DNA of 64,000 nt from Vibrio sp. S9_S30 (GCF_014694455.1 NZ_JAAUWT010000015.1:62001-126000); one strand, 5' to 3'. Counted from the stretch's first letter, positions 50,720 to 59,683 are shown. Notes: generated by a model from the letters alone, not told the origin. Numbers and translations: made by a program.

Positions 50720-50927
50720 AATGACCCTATAGTTAAATTATTTATAAAAAGGAAAGACCTCGATTTAGCATACTGTGAATGCGCTAGTGCATTTATAACT
50801 TTAGCAGGGTTTTCAAACCTATATACCAATGTCTCTTTAAGATGCCCTCGCTGGATATTGAGATTGCTAGGTATACATAACAACACTTTGCGCTTACTAT
50901 CAAATGAAAATCACCGTTTAATCTTGA

Positions 50928-51530
50928 ATGCGTATGAAAGCAGGATACTTTTTTGTTGTGTTGCTATTAAGCAGCGTTGTACACGCCAAACCGCTGGATC
51001 CGTATAAACTGCTCAACCACATTGATTCTTATGGCAATGTTAATTTAAGAAATACACACTACACATCTCTACCCGATGGAATGGTGGTTAAAAAAAACCT
51101 CAATATTTCAAAAACATCCATTGAAAAGCTGCCTAAGGGGTTGAGCATTGGAGGCAGCTTGGATGCCTCAAACAGTCAACTCTCATTTGTTGCTAAAGGA
51201 ACCGATATTAAAGGGTATGGCAACTTTCTTGGTTCAAAAATAACCACTTGGAATGCCGGTGTTAAAGTAGGTGGCTACCTTAACTTTACAGACACCCCTC
51301 TTGAAACCTTACCACCGGGCTTAATTGTCACGGGGGACCTTAGTGTTATTCGTACACCTTTAAAAGAGCTTCCACAACGTTTAACTGTCGAAGGCAGTTT
51401 ATATATCGGGGGGTCGAATATCACCAAACTGCCTGATGAGCTAACGGTTAATGGCAATATCTACCTCGGCGGAAACCAGATCACCTACTGGCCAAAAGAC
51501 CTAAAACTTGGAGGCGCAGTGGCTAGATAA
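50928..51530 (+). CDS. Exported protein made of seven 20-residue repeats
   Basis: A 200-residue protein. Signal peptide AGYFFVVLLLSSVVHAKPLD. From residue about 47 to the end run seven units of exactly 20 residues with the pattern LPxgLxVxGxLxIxxTxIxx, for example LPPGLIVTGDLSVIRTPLKE and LPQRLTVEGSLYIGGSNITK. This is a leucine-rich/beta-solenoid type of design often seen in phage and effector proteins. It should fold as a short coil in the periplasm or outside the cell, with a possible binding role. A second ATG at 50934 could be the start; no strong Shine-Dalgarno for either. Confidence 0.7.
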   Translation: MRMKAGYFFVVLLLSSVVHAKPLDPYKLLNHIDSYGNVNLRNTHYTSLPDGMVVKKNLNISKTSIEKLPKGLSIGGSLDASNSQLSFVAKGTDIKGYGNFLGSKITTWNAGVKVGGYLNFTDTPLETLPPGLIVTGDLSVIRTPLKELPQRLTVEGSLYIGGSNITKLPDELTVNGNIYLGGNQITYWPKDLKLGGAVAR

Positions 51531-51550
51531 GCTGAACTCGGGATAAGAGC

Positions 51551-51748
51551 TTGGCTAACCTATTAAAATATAGAAATTTCTTATTGGGTTATGCTAATGA
51601 GATATTTTTACTCAATGCAAGGCGAAACCACGAACCAATAACGGGTTACTGGGAAAGGATTCAACGCAGAGTATTACGTGAAAAGAGCCATCAGAAAGCG
51701 AGTTGGTATTCCGGGCTAAGTAAGAGAGACACAATGGTTGCAGCATGA
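51551..51748 (+). CDS. Possible small protein or gene remnant
   Basis: A 65-codon frame starting with TTG, AAGAG upstream. The text (LLKYRNFLLGYANEIFLLNA, then YWERIQRRVLREKSHQKASW) has a protein-like makeup but matches no family I know. It lies in an otherwise empty 364-bp gap (51531-51894), which also contains a long-loop GCGCTC/GAGCGC pair (51796-51840). Confidence 0.25.
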   Translation: MANLLKYRNFLLGYANEIFLLNARRNHEPITGYWERIQRRVLREKSHQKASWYSGLSKRDTMVAA

Positions 51749-51894
51749 GCTTTACAACGGATCAGACCTAGTAAGGAAAAGAACGTCAGATAATAGCGCT
51801 CTTTTCCAACTTGTATGGCGATGAACTCGGAAGCGAGCGCATCATGAGCAAGATGACTTTAGGTCAGGATGATTTTAGAATAAGCCCGAACAAC

Positions 51895-52998
51895 CTAGCC
51901 TTGGTTCACAACTGGATTAGCGTACATCTGCTTAAGGAAATCATGCGCTCCTTCAGGTAATTCTCGTAGTTTACCGTCCAATAATTCCTTTGCTCTGGAA
52001 TCAGCATGCTCGGTATCAGCAGCGGCATAATAGTTGATTGGAAATAGCTTATAGATGGAATGAATCTGATCATCTATTTCCTGCGCCAATTCATCAGGTG
52101 TTTCAAAGCCGCCTTCAATTACGCTGCCGAAGCTAACATGAACACGGCCTTTATACCCCACAATTCCTTGAATGATACTTTCAATATCTTCAAATTCACT
52201 TTTCTCGTAGCTACCGGACTCGGCTTTTTCAAACAATTCTTTTGCTTTAGCAATATCACATGGATCGTTTTCGTAAGAAATCGCTACAGGTACAATTCTC
52301 AACGTCTTTATGTATTCGTCGAAAGGCATCTTTTGCTTTCGCCCTTCAACATGCAGCATTTTTAGAATGGCAGGATCGGTTTTGTCGTTCCCATCTTTCG
52401 CTCTGCCCTCTTTCTGCGCAATCCAAATCGAGTTACCGGTGTCTAAAGAATGCTTTATATAAGAAGACAGCTGACCGAGTGCTTTCATCATTTCCCGAGG
52501 CGCTTTTGCGCTGCGGTTGACAATAAAGCTTTTATTCAGCTTCATTAGCTCAGTGGCACAAGGTTTCTTCAAAAGGTTATCGCCGATAGCAATACGGACC
52601 GTTTTGTGCTGATTGTGGTACAAACCCCAGTTCACCAATGCAGGATCCATTGCAATATCTCTGTGATTGGATATGAACAAATAAGGGGTATTCTTATCCA
52701 ACTGCTCCAATCCAGAATAGGTCACGCCGTCAGTGGTCGCATTGAGCGTTTTGCTTAGATATTTTTCAACTTCTAACTGAATTGCTTCAACGGAATCCAA
52801 TTTAGCCCACTTAAATTTAAGATAAACCTTAACCATTGGGCTTACTGTATTTTTAAACCAACTTGCATGGTTACTGAAGCGGTGCTCTAAGATAGCAGAG
52901 ATAAATTCTTCATCATTAATCAGGCGTTCAATGGCGGCGGGAATCTCGTCATCATTGTACGGACGAATTTCTTTATAAGGATCCGTTTTATTAGTCAT
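51895..52998 (-). CDS. 1-acyl-glycerol-3-phosphate acyltransferase family protein
   Basis: A 367-residue acyltransferase of the PlsC superfamily. The HX4D motif is NHRDIAMDPALVNWGL (near residue 110) and the acceptor-binding block is FIVNRSAKAPREMMKAL; AQKEGRAKDGNDKTDPAILK corresponds to the EGTR block. An extra N-terminal region of about 90 residues (INDEEFISAILEHRFSNHAS) and a C-terminal tail make it longer than PlsC. It probably acylates glycerophospholipids or similar. No TM helix is clear. Confidence 0.85.
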   Translation of the reverse strand: MTNKTDPYKEIRPYNDDEIPAAIERLINDEEFISAILEHRFSNHASWFKNTVSPMVKVYLKFKWAKLDSVEAIQLEVEKYLSKTLNATTDGVTYSGLEQLDKNTPYLFISNHRDIAMDPALVNWGLYHNQHKTVRIAIGDNLLKKPCATELMKLNKSFIVNRSAKAPREMMKALGQLSSYIKHSLDTGNSIWIAQKEGRAKDGNDKTDPAILKMLHVEGRKQKMPFDEYIKTLRIVPVAISYENDPCDIAKAKELFEKAESGSYEKSEFEDIESIIQGIVGYKGRVHVSFGSVIEGGFETPDELAQEIDDQIHSIYKLFPINYYAAADTEHADSRAKELLDGKLRELPEGAHDFLKQMYANPVVNQG

Positions 52999-53361
52999 CT
53001 AATTTATACGTCAATTTTAAAATCCGGCACATTCTACGCGGACTTGAGAAAACAAGCAGCTAATGAATGCTTCATTCAATTAAGGTCAGACCAGATTATA
53101 TACTTCAGCCCACTTAATTGTTGTGCGCGGTGGTAGGTTACTGAAATCACAATGGGTCAATTTCCAATGAACACTGCGTGACTTTTCTTCATGCTTTCAT
53201 TTTGTGTAAGGTTCAGGATCCTCAATTTACTGGTCATTCCATCATCACGATAAAAATCACCGAACTCTGACGCGTTAATCCGTTAAATACCGTAGTTTTC
53301 ATTGGCATTTAGGGTAATAAAAGATACTCTTTTCCTCAGTTACAATATCCGGAAACCCTTT
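52999..53361. other. Intergenic region
   Basis: About 360 bp between divergent genes. No repeat, hairpin with T run, or coding signal stands out. Confidence 0.4.
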
Positions 53362-53970
53362 ATGAATTATGCGGTAGAGCATCAAAATACAGTTTACTCA
53401 TTTCTGGTAACCACACCTCGAAAAAAACGTCTTAAGCACAGCCTGATTTATGTCGAATCTGGGTTAGTTTTAGTAAAGCTTGGCAGGAACGAATATGCAG
53501 TGGAACAAGACAGCGCAATTTGGTTACCAATTGATTGCTTAACATCGATTACTTTCGTTCCAGGTTCAACGGTTTCTCAAATCGATTTCTCTGTTCGATT
53601 GCAAGATAAATTTCCAAACCAAGCGGGCTTTGTTTCCCTGCCACCTGTCTCTAAAGCCATACTGGAGAAGCTGTCTCAGCAAAAACTTAAAGAGGAAGAA
53701 GTAACCAATCTTTTGAACGTGATTCGAGACGAATCTCGTACACTTCGACCACTTCTCGATATGTCTCCGCTTAGCATGCAAATATCCCAATGGAGCGCAG
53801 ATGACGAAAGCTGTTTAAGTAAAGAGCTGTTATTGGTGTTGAGCTTACGTGAAGCCAAAAAGAAAATGCAATCAGGCACCAAGAGAGCCGTCGTCATTGA
53901 TGAATTCTTTGCTGGTAGAGAAGAGGAGTTTGAACAACTCGCGATGTTGGTTATGGGGGAAAGCTTGTAA
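53362..53970 (+). CDS. Protein resembling the N-terminal cupin of AraC regulators, without HTH
   Basis: A 202-residue protein. Residues about 25-80 (KHSLIYVESGLVLVKLGRNE, then DSAIWLPIDCLTSITFVPGS) follow the pattern of the arabinose-binding cupin in AraC proteins. The helical remainder contains no HTH, and the frame ends cleanly, so it is not a simple truncation inside this window. It may sense a ligand and pair with another regulator, or may be a degenerate AraC gene. ATG at 53362 is preferred to an upstream TTG. Confidence 0.55.
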   Translation: MNYAVEHQNTVYSFLVTTPRKKRLKHSLIYVESGLVLVKLGRNEYAVEQDSAIWLPIDCLTSITFVPGSTVSQIDFSVRLQDKFPNQAGFVSLPPVSKAILEKLSQQKLKEEEVTNLLNVIRDESRTLRPLLDMSPLSMQISQWSADDESCLSKELLLVLSLREAKKKMQSGTKRAVVIDEFFAGREEEFEQLAMLVMGESL

Positions 53971-54067
53971 AGAAAAGCAGAAAGCTTAAACAGCGCTATG
54001 AAGAAAAAAATATGGTGGCTTACATAAAAGAGTGCGTTGCTAAAGAGTGCATGACACAAAGAGTGCC

Positions 54068-54553
54068 TTAAAAAGGCACTTCCAATTGTAACGTCACGTC
54101 ACCAGGCTGTTGGTTATGCCAACGATAATCAATTCGTATTCGTGGCTCGTTGTCGTTCCTTTCACCTAAGCCTAAACTGAATTTCAAACCCGCCGCTTGA
54201 AGTTTTTCAGAATAGGTCATGTCATCAAATTGGCTTTCATATTCATCTGGCATCCAGAAACCCACACCAAAATAGTTACTTTCAACACTTGAGTATAGCA
54301 ACGGATCACTGCCACTTTTCAGCGTCCATTCTTTCCAATAATTGTCGTCACTGACTGGGTCTATTATAAACTCTCTGACGGATGTTAGGCTTGAAGTCAA
54401 TACATCGAATGATCGTACGATAGATGCGCAAACCGAATCCCGCTCTTTTTTGACCATCATGATCGAAGTGGGTGTCTGAAAAGGGGTACATGCAAAAGCG
54501 GGAACGGTAAAGAAACCAAGCATACAAATCCATTTGCAACTACGTTTGGTCAT
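54068..54553 (-). CDS. Hypothetical exported protein
   Basis: A 161-residue protein with signal peptide WICMLGFFTVPAFACTPFQT. No family recognised. The C-terminal half (GLKFSLGLGERNDNEPRIRI and DVTLQLEVPF) suggests beta strands. It follows the nadD-like gene by about 25 bp in the same direction, so may be co-transcribed. Confidence 0.6.
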   Translation of the reverse strand: MTKRSCKWICMLGFFTVPAFACTPFQTPTSIMMVKKERDSVCASIVRSFDVLTSSLTSVREFIIDPVSDDNYWKEWTLKSGSDPLLYSSVESNYFGVGFWMPDEYESQFDDMTYSEKLQAAGLKFSLGLGERNDNEPRIRIDYRWHNQQPGDVTLQLEVPF

Positions 54554-54579
54554 TGATGTGAGCCCCTAAAAAATTCTTT

Positions 54580-55101
54580 CTATATATTCCGATACAATAC
54601 ATGCTTTCGCAAGAAATTATTGACAGAACGAGTAGTTAGAGCTGATATCGATTCATTTTGAGCCAATTTCTCACGAATTAACGTACTTCGAACTGAAATT
54701 TTTTCAGGACATGTCATAACAGACCAGCGTTTAGTGATCTCATAGGCGCGATAAAACTTGGAAAAATTATAAAAATTATCCGGACCAATAACAAATGTTA
54801 GCTCGGCATCAGGGTAGGTTTCTTGAAAGGCTTCTAAAAGTGCATACGTCGTTACACTCTCTTCTGGTCGATATAGGCTCTCTTCGATTTGGCTCAACTC
54901 CACATTCGATTGAGCTATGTCCGAAATAAAACCCTCTACCATCTGGCACCGGATACCGAAATCGACCATCTCTTTTCCCCATGCATGCGCATAACTTGGA
55001 ACAAGCAAAACTTTATCGAAATGGGTTAATGATTCGATAACACTTTTATGCCCAAGAGTCGGTGGATTGAAGGCGCTACCAAAAATTGCAATTTTTTTCA
55101 T
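54580..55101 (-). CDS. Nicotinate-nucleotide adenylyltransferase-like protein (NadD family)
   Basis: A 173-residue nucleotidyltransferase. IAIFGSAFNPPTLGHKSVIE carries the GSxFNPxxxGH motif, and ISVRSTLIREKLAQ the SxTxxR motif. ELTFVIGPDNFYNFSKFYRA resembles NadD. It would make deamido-NAD from NaMN and ATP. It is divergent from nadE, whose product completes NAD, which supports the call. Most vibrios have another nadD elsewhere, so this is probably a second copy. I set the start at 55101 by family length; the Shine-Dalgarno is weak. Confidence 0.8.
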   Translation of the reverse strand: MKKIAIFGSAFNPPTLGHKSVIESLTHFDKVLLVPSYAHAWGKEMVDFGIRCQMVEGFISDIAQSNVELSQIEESLYRPEESVTTYALLEAFQETYPDAELTFVIGPDNFYNFSKFYRAYEITKRWSVMTCPEKISVRSTLIREKLAQNESISALTTRSVNNFLRKHVLYRNI

Positions 55102-55258
55102 ACATTCGTGACTAGAAGGAATTCCATCATTCAATACACCATAACCAAAGCAACCCAAGAATCCCATTTCGGGCAGCTCTTTTCAGGCAAATCGGTGTTT
55201 AATAATAAAAAGATTGGGGTATGATATATCCAAGCGACTACAAGATACAGGGTTTAGA

Positions 55259-55277
55259 GTGCTAACTTAAGTTCACT
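55259..55277. promoter_or_regulatory. Palindrome in the nadD/nadE divergent promoter region
   Basis: AACTTAAGTT (55264-55273) flanked by AGTG-CT and CACT. The arms match apart from a two-base bulge. A possible operator for an NAD-related repressor. Confidence 0.35.
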
Positions 55278-55314
55278 TAGGCACGACAACTCGTCAGCAC
55301 ATTAAGGAAACAGA

Positions 55315-56145
55315 ATGGAACATCAAATCCGTGACGAAATGCGAGTATTGGCTTCGATCGATCCTCATTTTGAAATTCAACGTCGCGTTGATTTTATTAA
55401 ACGTAAACTCCAAGAATCTGGTTGTAAGTCATTAGTCTTAGGTATTAGCGGGGGTATCGATTCCACCACATGTGGCAGACTGGCTCAATTAGCCGTAGAC
55501 AAACTTAATGAAGAATCTGGTAACGCTGGCTATCAATTCATTGCTGTACGCCTGCCGTACGGTGAGCAAAAAGACGAAGACGAAGCGCAACTCGCACTGA
55601 GTTTTATACAACCTTCGCATTCTGTATCTGTCAATATCCAAACAGGTGTGGATGGTTTGCATCGCGCTTCTCACATCGCACTTCAAGACACCAACCTACT
55701 CCCCAAAGACCCAGCAAAAGTCGATTTCGTAAAAGGAAACGTTAAAGCCCGTGCTCGAATGGTGGCACAATATGAAATCGCGGGTTACGTCGGTGGTTTA
55801 GTTCTAGGCACCGATCACTCTGCAGAGAACATTACTGGCTTTTATACTAAGTTTGGAGACGGAGCGTGCGACCTGGCTCCATTGTTTGGCTTGAGTAAAC
55901 GTCAAGTTCGTGAAATTGCAGACACCCTTGGCGCGCCAGAGTGCCTTGTTCATAAGACTCCGACGGCCGATTTGGAAGAGCTCGAACCACAAAAAGCGGA
56001 TGAAGATGCTCTGAATCTCACGTATGACCAAATTGACGACTTCCTTGAAGGTAAACCTGTTTCTGAAGACGTAACCAGAACACTCATTGCGATTTACAAA
56101 GCAACACAGCACAAGCGCCAGCCCATTCCTACGATTTATGACTAA
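55315..56145 (+). CDS. nadE: NH3-dependent NAD synthetase
   Basis: A 276-residue enzyme, as E. coli NadE (275). VLGISGGIDSTTCGRLAQLA carries the ATP P-loop SGGIDS, and QYEIAGYVGGLVLGTDHSAE and TKFGDGACDLAPLFGLSKRQ are family blocks. It converts deamido-NAD to NAD with ammonia and ATP in the cytoplasm. A terminator follows. Confidence 0.95.
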   Translation: MEHQIRDEMRVLASIDPHFEIQRRVDFIKRKLQESGCKSLVLGISGGIDSTTCGRLAQLAVDKLNEESGNAGYQFIAVRLPYGEQKDEDEAQLALSFIQPSHSVSVNIQTGVDGLHRASHIALQDTNLLPKDPAKVDFVKGNVKARARMVAQYEIAGYVGGLVLGTDHSAENITGFYTKFGDGACDLAPLFGLSKRQVREIADTLGAPECLVHKTPTADLEELEPQKADEDALNLTYDQIDDFLEGKPVSEDVTRTLIAIYKATQHKRQPIPTIYD

Positions 56146-56196
56146 ATGGTCATGCTCTGGATTGGCTAAACTTTCCGCTTTCACAGTGTTCAGTTT

Positions 56197-56230
56197 ACAA
56201 AAACAGAGAACCTGAGTTCTCTGTTTTTGT
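56197..56230. terminator. Bidirectional terminator after nadE
   Basis: ACAAAAACAGAGAA and TTCTCTGTTTTTGT with a six-base loop. Fits the convergent nadE and MOSC-fusion genes. Confidence 0.9.
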
Positions 56231-56238
56231 AGGCACCG

Positions 56239-58065
56239 TCAAGATCTAGGATCTGTCGATATGGAAACGTCGCCGAGAGGTGTGCTGCAACAAGCCAAAA
56301 CAATGCGGTTTTCTTTGTCATCAGGCATTAATGCGGGTACGTCCGGCGTGTCACACTCTCCGTTGATGACCCTCACCCGACACGCGCCACAAAGCCCTGC
56401 CCGGCAACTGTTCGCAATCCTCATGCCTGCATTTTCTGCTTGGGTCAGAAGCGGTTGTTGGTTATTACCCTCGAACGTTTTTCCATCCACCGTTATTTTT
56501 ACGTCTTGTAACGGACTGTCAACGGGTTTGGCGACACCAAAAGCCTCTTGATGATATTGGCTTTCATCAAGACCCATTTTCATTAACAGATTTTTAGATT
56601 TGGCCATAAATCCATGAGGAGCGCATACAAATACTTGTCTAGATAATACGTCGGGGATCTTGTTGATGTGGCTTAATGAAAGCCGCCCTGTAAGCCCGTG
56701 CCAACTAGGCTCGGGTTGAGTCAAAGAAATCACAACCTGTAAGCCTGAATATATCATATTGAGCTTTTCCAGCTCCTTTCGGCAAGGAATATCCCGCTCT
56801 GAACGACATTGGTGGTAGAAAACGACGTTATTGACTTGGTCATGATCGGATAGATAGCGAAGCATGGATAGCATTGGGGTGACACCGCTTCCGGCAGACA
56901 TAAGTAACAAAGGATGAAGGGTACTAGTTAAATGGAATACCCCATCAGGTCTATCCGCCACCAGCGTATCCCCAACCTTAAACCGGTCGTGCAACCAATT
57001 AGACACCGCGCCTTCATCTATTCGCTTTACCGAAATGGCATACCTGCCAGGTCGTGTCGGACTAGAAGACAACGTATAGCGACGAGAAAGTTTACCTGCA
57101 GGTGTATCAATTTCTACAGGCAAATGCTGTCCAGGAAGATAACCCGGTAAAGTGCCTTTAGCAGGCTCCATCCAAAACGTCACAAAATCACGTGCTATGG
57201 TTTCTTTCTCTACACAGGTGAGCGTCAATTTGTTCTTTGATGCGTCTTTGTACTCTTCTTTGGGTTTCCTTTCTAAAACCTCGATTACGTCACCTTCGCG
57301 AATGATACCTTCATTCTTTGCGACAAGGTTTTGACCAAAAAATACACCACCTTGCTCATTCGCTCTGAAAGTTGAAAGTGTTTTTAAAGGCTCTTTAGAA
57401 GTATTGAATTCACCGGTTTGTGTATTGACTGTTGTCAGAATGCATCGCTCACATGGCTTTACCGCTTCAAACTCAACCTCGCCTATTTTAATTTTTTTCC
57501 AGCCATCTTCTGCAAATGGCTCCGTATCTGACACCACTAAATTGGTTCGAAATTGATCCATCGAGTTGCTTTCAGAACTTCTTTTGTTTAATTCCGCGAG
57601 CGACGCTTCGCTGATAACGAGGAGTGGATAACCATCAGCAAAGCTGACATTCGTTTGGATTTTTTCTCTCACACGGTTGGATTGATCGCCACAAAACAGC
57701 AGCTGTACGGGAGTAGATAAAATTTGGCTAAACCATTCATTCGCTGCTTGAGTCGTCGACAAGGCGGTAAAATTGTCACTCCAAACCTGTGTCGGTAATT
57801 CATCTCTTTCAAAGTCAGAATAACGTAGCCGTAGCACTGGCATTCTTGGGTACGTCAACACCAACCCGTCAGATTGAAGTACGGCGTGTACTTTCACCAT
57901 GTTGGGGTATTTTCTCGCAGTCACCATTGCGCCATCCATCGTTGCCACCATAAACCTACGATCAAAAGTTAACCCTTGTTTCTCAACCCAAGCTTTTGAA
58001 AGTCGGATCCCACCAATGGATTTGACAGGGAAAATGTTAATTTGCGATAAGTACGGTTTTGTCAT
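56239..58065 (-). CDS. MOSC domain - ferredoxin reductase - [2Fe-2S] ferredoxin fusion
   Basis: A 608-residue protein with three parts. Residues 1-265 are MOSC_N and MOSC (INIFPVKSIGGIRLSKAWVE, DRRFMVATMDG, AVKPCERCILTTVNTQTGEF), which bind Mo cofactor with a Cys. About 280-510 is an FNR-like FAD/NAD module (RRYTLSSSPTRPGRYAISVK, LLMSAGSGVTPMLSMLRYL). About 525-608 is a plant-type ferredoxin (NSCRAGLCGACRVRV, ACCS). E. coli YcbX has only MOSC plus ferredoxin, so here the reductase is built in and electrons can run from NAD(P)H to Mo in one chain. Likely role: reducing N-hydroxylated compounds. Cytosolic. Confidence 0.88.
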   Translation of the reverse strand: MTKPYLSQINIFPVKSIGGIRLSKAWVEKQGLTFDRRFMVATMDGAMVTARKYPNMVKVHAVLQSDGLVLTYPRMPVLRLRYSDFERDELPTQVWSDNFTALSTTQAANEWFSQILSTPVQLLFCGDQSNRVREKIQTNVSFADGYPLLVISEASLAELNKRSSESNSMDQFRTNLVVSDTEPFAEDGWKKIKIGEVEFEAVKPCERCILTTVNTQTGEFNTSKEPLKTLSTFRANEQGGVFFGQNLVAKNEGIIREGDVIEVLERKPKEEYKDASKNKLTLTCVEKETIARDFVTFWMEPAKGTLPGYLPGQHLPVEIDTPAGKLSRRYTLSSSPTRPGRYAISVKRIDEGAVSNWLHDRFKVGDTLVADRPDGVFHLTSTLHPLLLMSAGSGVTPMLSMLRYLSDHDQVNNVVFYHQCRSERDIPCRKELEKLNMIYSGLQVVISLTQPEPSWHGLTGRLSLSHINKIPDVLSRQVFVCAPHGFMAKSKNLLMKMGLDESQYHQEAFGVAKPVDSPLQDVKITVDGKTFEGNNQQPLLTQAENAGMRIANSCRAGLCGACRVRVINGECDTPDVPALMPDDKENRIVLACCSTPLGDVSISTDPRS

Positions 58066-58276
58066 TGTTATTCACTACTCTTGGAAGGCTCTGCCTTGGT
58101 CATTACTCAATAAAAGTCAGAAGTGTTTACTTAAATACTGAAGGAGTTATTAGACTTGTTCACCTTCCCAATGGATGTTTGCCGAAACACTCAAAAACAA
58201 AATAACGGTACATCAACAATTACGATGAATCGAGGGAAAGCTTCATAATTTGTTACGCCTTGATACGTCATGAACT

Positions 58277-58314
58277 CCAAGAATTAAGCGCTATACCATC
58301 TAAGCTAATCCCGC
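58277..58314 (-). other. Sequence resembling the first 38 bases of a tRNA
   Basis: Read leftward from 58314: GCGGGAT (acceptor arm), TA, a D arm GCTTAGATGGTATAGC with A14, G18G19 and A21 in place, then a stem start and T33. No matching 3' half follows: the anticodon stem does not pair and no T arm is found. Either a broken tRNA or chance. Confidence 0.25.
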
Positions 58315-58521
58315 TTCGCAAGTGGATGAATTCAATACCATGGTTAAAACGCTTCTCACTTTTTAACCATATGATTTGAGAAAGACGGCACTCAGTGGAT
58401 ATAAATATGCCTCGAATGGATCTCAAGCCAAAAAAGGCGTGAAAAATAACGGTTTTTTGTCTATCATCCTGTCGCCTAAACGGTTGCGTTTTTAGACTTT
58501 TCGTCGAATTCCTGCTTTTAG

Positions 58522-58551
58522 GCTCCTGTTTTATCTTAACCTGGTGGGAGC
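58522..58551 (+). promoter_or_regulatory. Possible hairpin hiding the pyrC ribosome-binding site
   Basis: GCTCC (58522-58526) can pair with GGAGC (58547-58551), which is the pyrC Shine-Dalgarno region. In E. coli, pyrC translation is controlled by a similar start-site-dependent hairpin. Confidence 0.4.
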
Positions 58552-58557
58552 TTTCAA

Positions 58558-59586
58558 ATGACAACACTTACTATCACTCGTCCTGACGACTGGCACGTAC
58601 ACTTACGCGACGGCAATGTTCTAACCGACACCGTACGCGACATCAGCCGCTACAATGGTCGAGCTCTGATCATGCCAAATACCATCCCACCCGTTATCGA
58701 TACCGAAATGGCGTTGGCCTACCGAGACCGTATCATGGCTGAACAGCCAAGTGAACAATTCGAACCTATGATGGCGCTCTATCTTACGGACAACACAACA
58801 CCGGAAGAAATTCGCAAAGCAAAAGCGACAGGCAAAATTGTTGCCGCAAAGCTTTACCCAGCTGGCGCCACAACAAACTCTGACTCAGGTGTAACAGACG
58901 CGAAAAATATCTATCACGTGTTAGAAGCGATGCAAGAAGTTGGCATGTTACTTTTGATTCATGGTGAAGTTACCACGCATGATGTCGACATCTTTGACCG
59001 CGAAAAAACATTTCTAGACACCGTGTTAGCCCCCATTGTTAACGACTTCCCTAATCTAAGAATCGTTCTTGAGCACATTACGACAGCCGATGCGGTCACC
59101 TTTGTGAAAAATGCAAACGAAAACGTCGCCGCCACAATCACCGCACACCACTTGCTGTTTAACCGCAACCATATGTTGGTCGGCGGAATCAAACCGCACT
59201 TTTACTGTTTGCCAATTTTAAAACGCAATACACACCAAAAAGCACTGATTGAAGCGGCAACCAGCGGCAACAAAAAATTCTTCTTAGGGACAGATTCCGC
59301 ACCTCATGCTAAAGGAGCGAAAGAATCCGCTTGCGGTTGTGCAGGCTCATACACAGCACACGCTGCCGTAGAGCTTTACGCAGAAGTTTTTGATAAAGAA
59401 GAAAAACTAGAAAACCTTGAAGGATTTTCAAGTCACAATGGTCCGGATTTTTATGGTCTTCCTCGTAACCAAGATACGATTACGCTCGTTAAAGAATCTT
59501 GGGAGGTGTCGGAGAGCATGCCTTTTGGTAGTGATATTGTTGTCCCCATCCGCGCAGGTGAGCAGATAGAGTGGAAAGTAAAGTAA
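58558..59586 (+). CDS. pyrC: Dihydroorotase
   Basis: A 342-residue class II dihydroorotase. RPDDWHVHLRDGNVLTDTVR carries the HxH zinc ligands, KLYPAGATTNSDSGV the Lys that is carboxylated, and LLIHGEVT, LEHITTADAV and GTDSAPHAKGAKES the other ligands. It cyclises carbamoyl aspartate in pyrimidine synthesis. Stand-alone gene, with GGGAG upstream of the ATG. Confidence 0.95.
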   Translation: MTTLTITRPDDWHVHLRDGNVLTDTVRDISRYNGRALIMPNTIPPVIDTEMALAYRDRIMAEQPSEQFEPMMALYLTDNTTPEEIRKAKATGKIVAAKLYPAGATTNSDSGVTDAKNIYHVLEAMQEVGMLLLIHGEVTTHDVDIFDREKTFLDTVLAPIVNDFPNLRIVLEHITTADAVTFVKNANENVAATITAHHLLFNRNHMLVGGIKPHFYCLPILKRNTHQKALIEAATSGNKKFFLGTDSAPHAKGAKESACGCAGSYTAHAAVELYAEVFDKEEKLENLEGFSSHNGPDFYGLPRNQDTITLVKESWEVSESMPFGSDIVVPIRAGEQIEWKVK

Positions 59587-59683
59587 CTCGCTTTGTCTTT
59601 TTATCTTTTTACCTCTTCACCTTATGCAGTTCTGTCTTTTAGGGTTAGTCGTAATAGAAAGCAAAAATAACATAATCTAAATC

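Larger units (their letters stand above)
58066..58557. other. Intergenic region before pyrC
   Basis: About 490 bp. It contains a tRNA-like 5' half on the minus strand (58277-58314) and, at the right end, the pyrC leader hairpin (58522-58551). No gene is supported; a 99-codon frame on the minus strand is chance. Confidence 0.5.

Noticed and set aside
50708..51007. 99-codon frame overlapping the start of the repeat-protein gene
   Set aside because: Overlaps the signal peptide of a better gene in another frame; no family.
58268..58567. 99-codon minus-strand frame upstream of pyrC
   Set aside because: It reads through the pyrC leader and ribosome site; no recognisable content.
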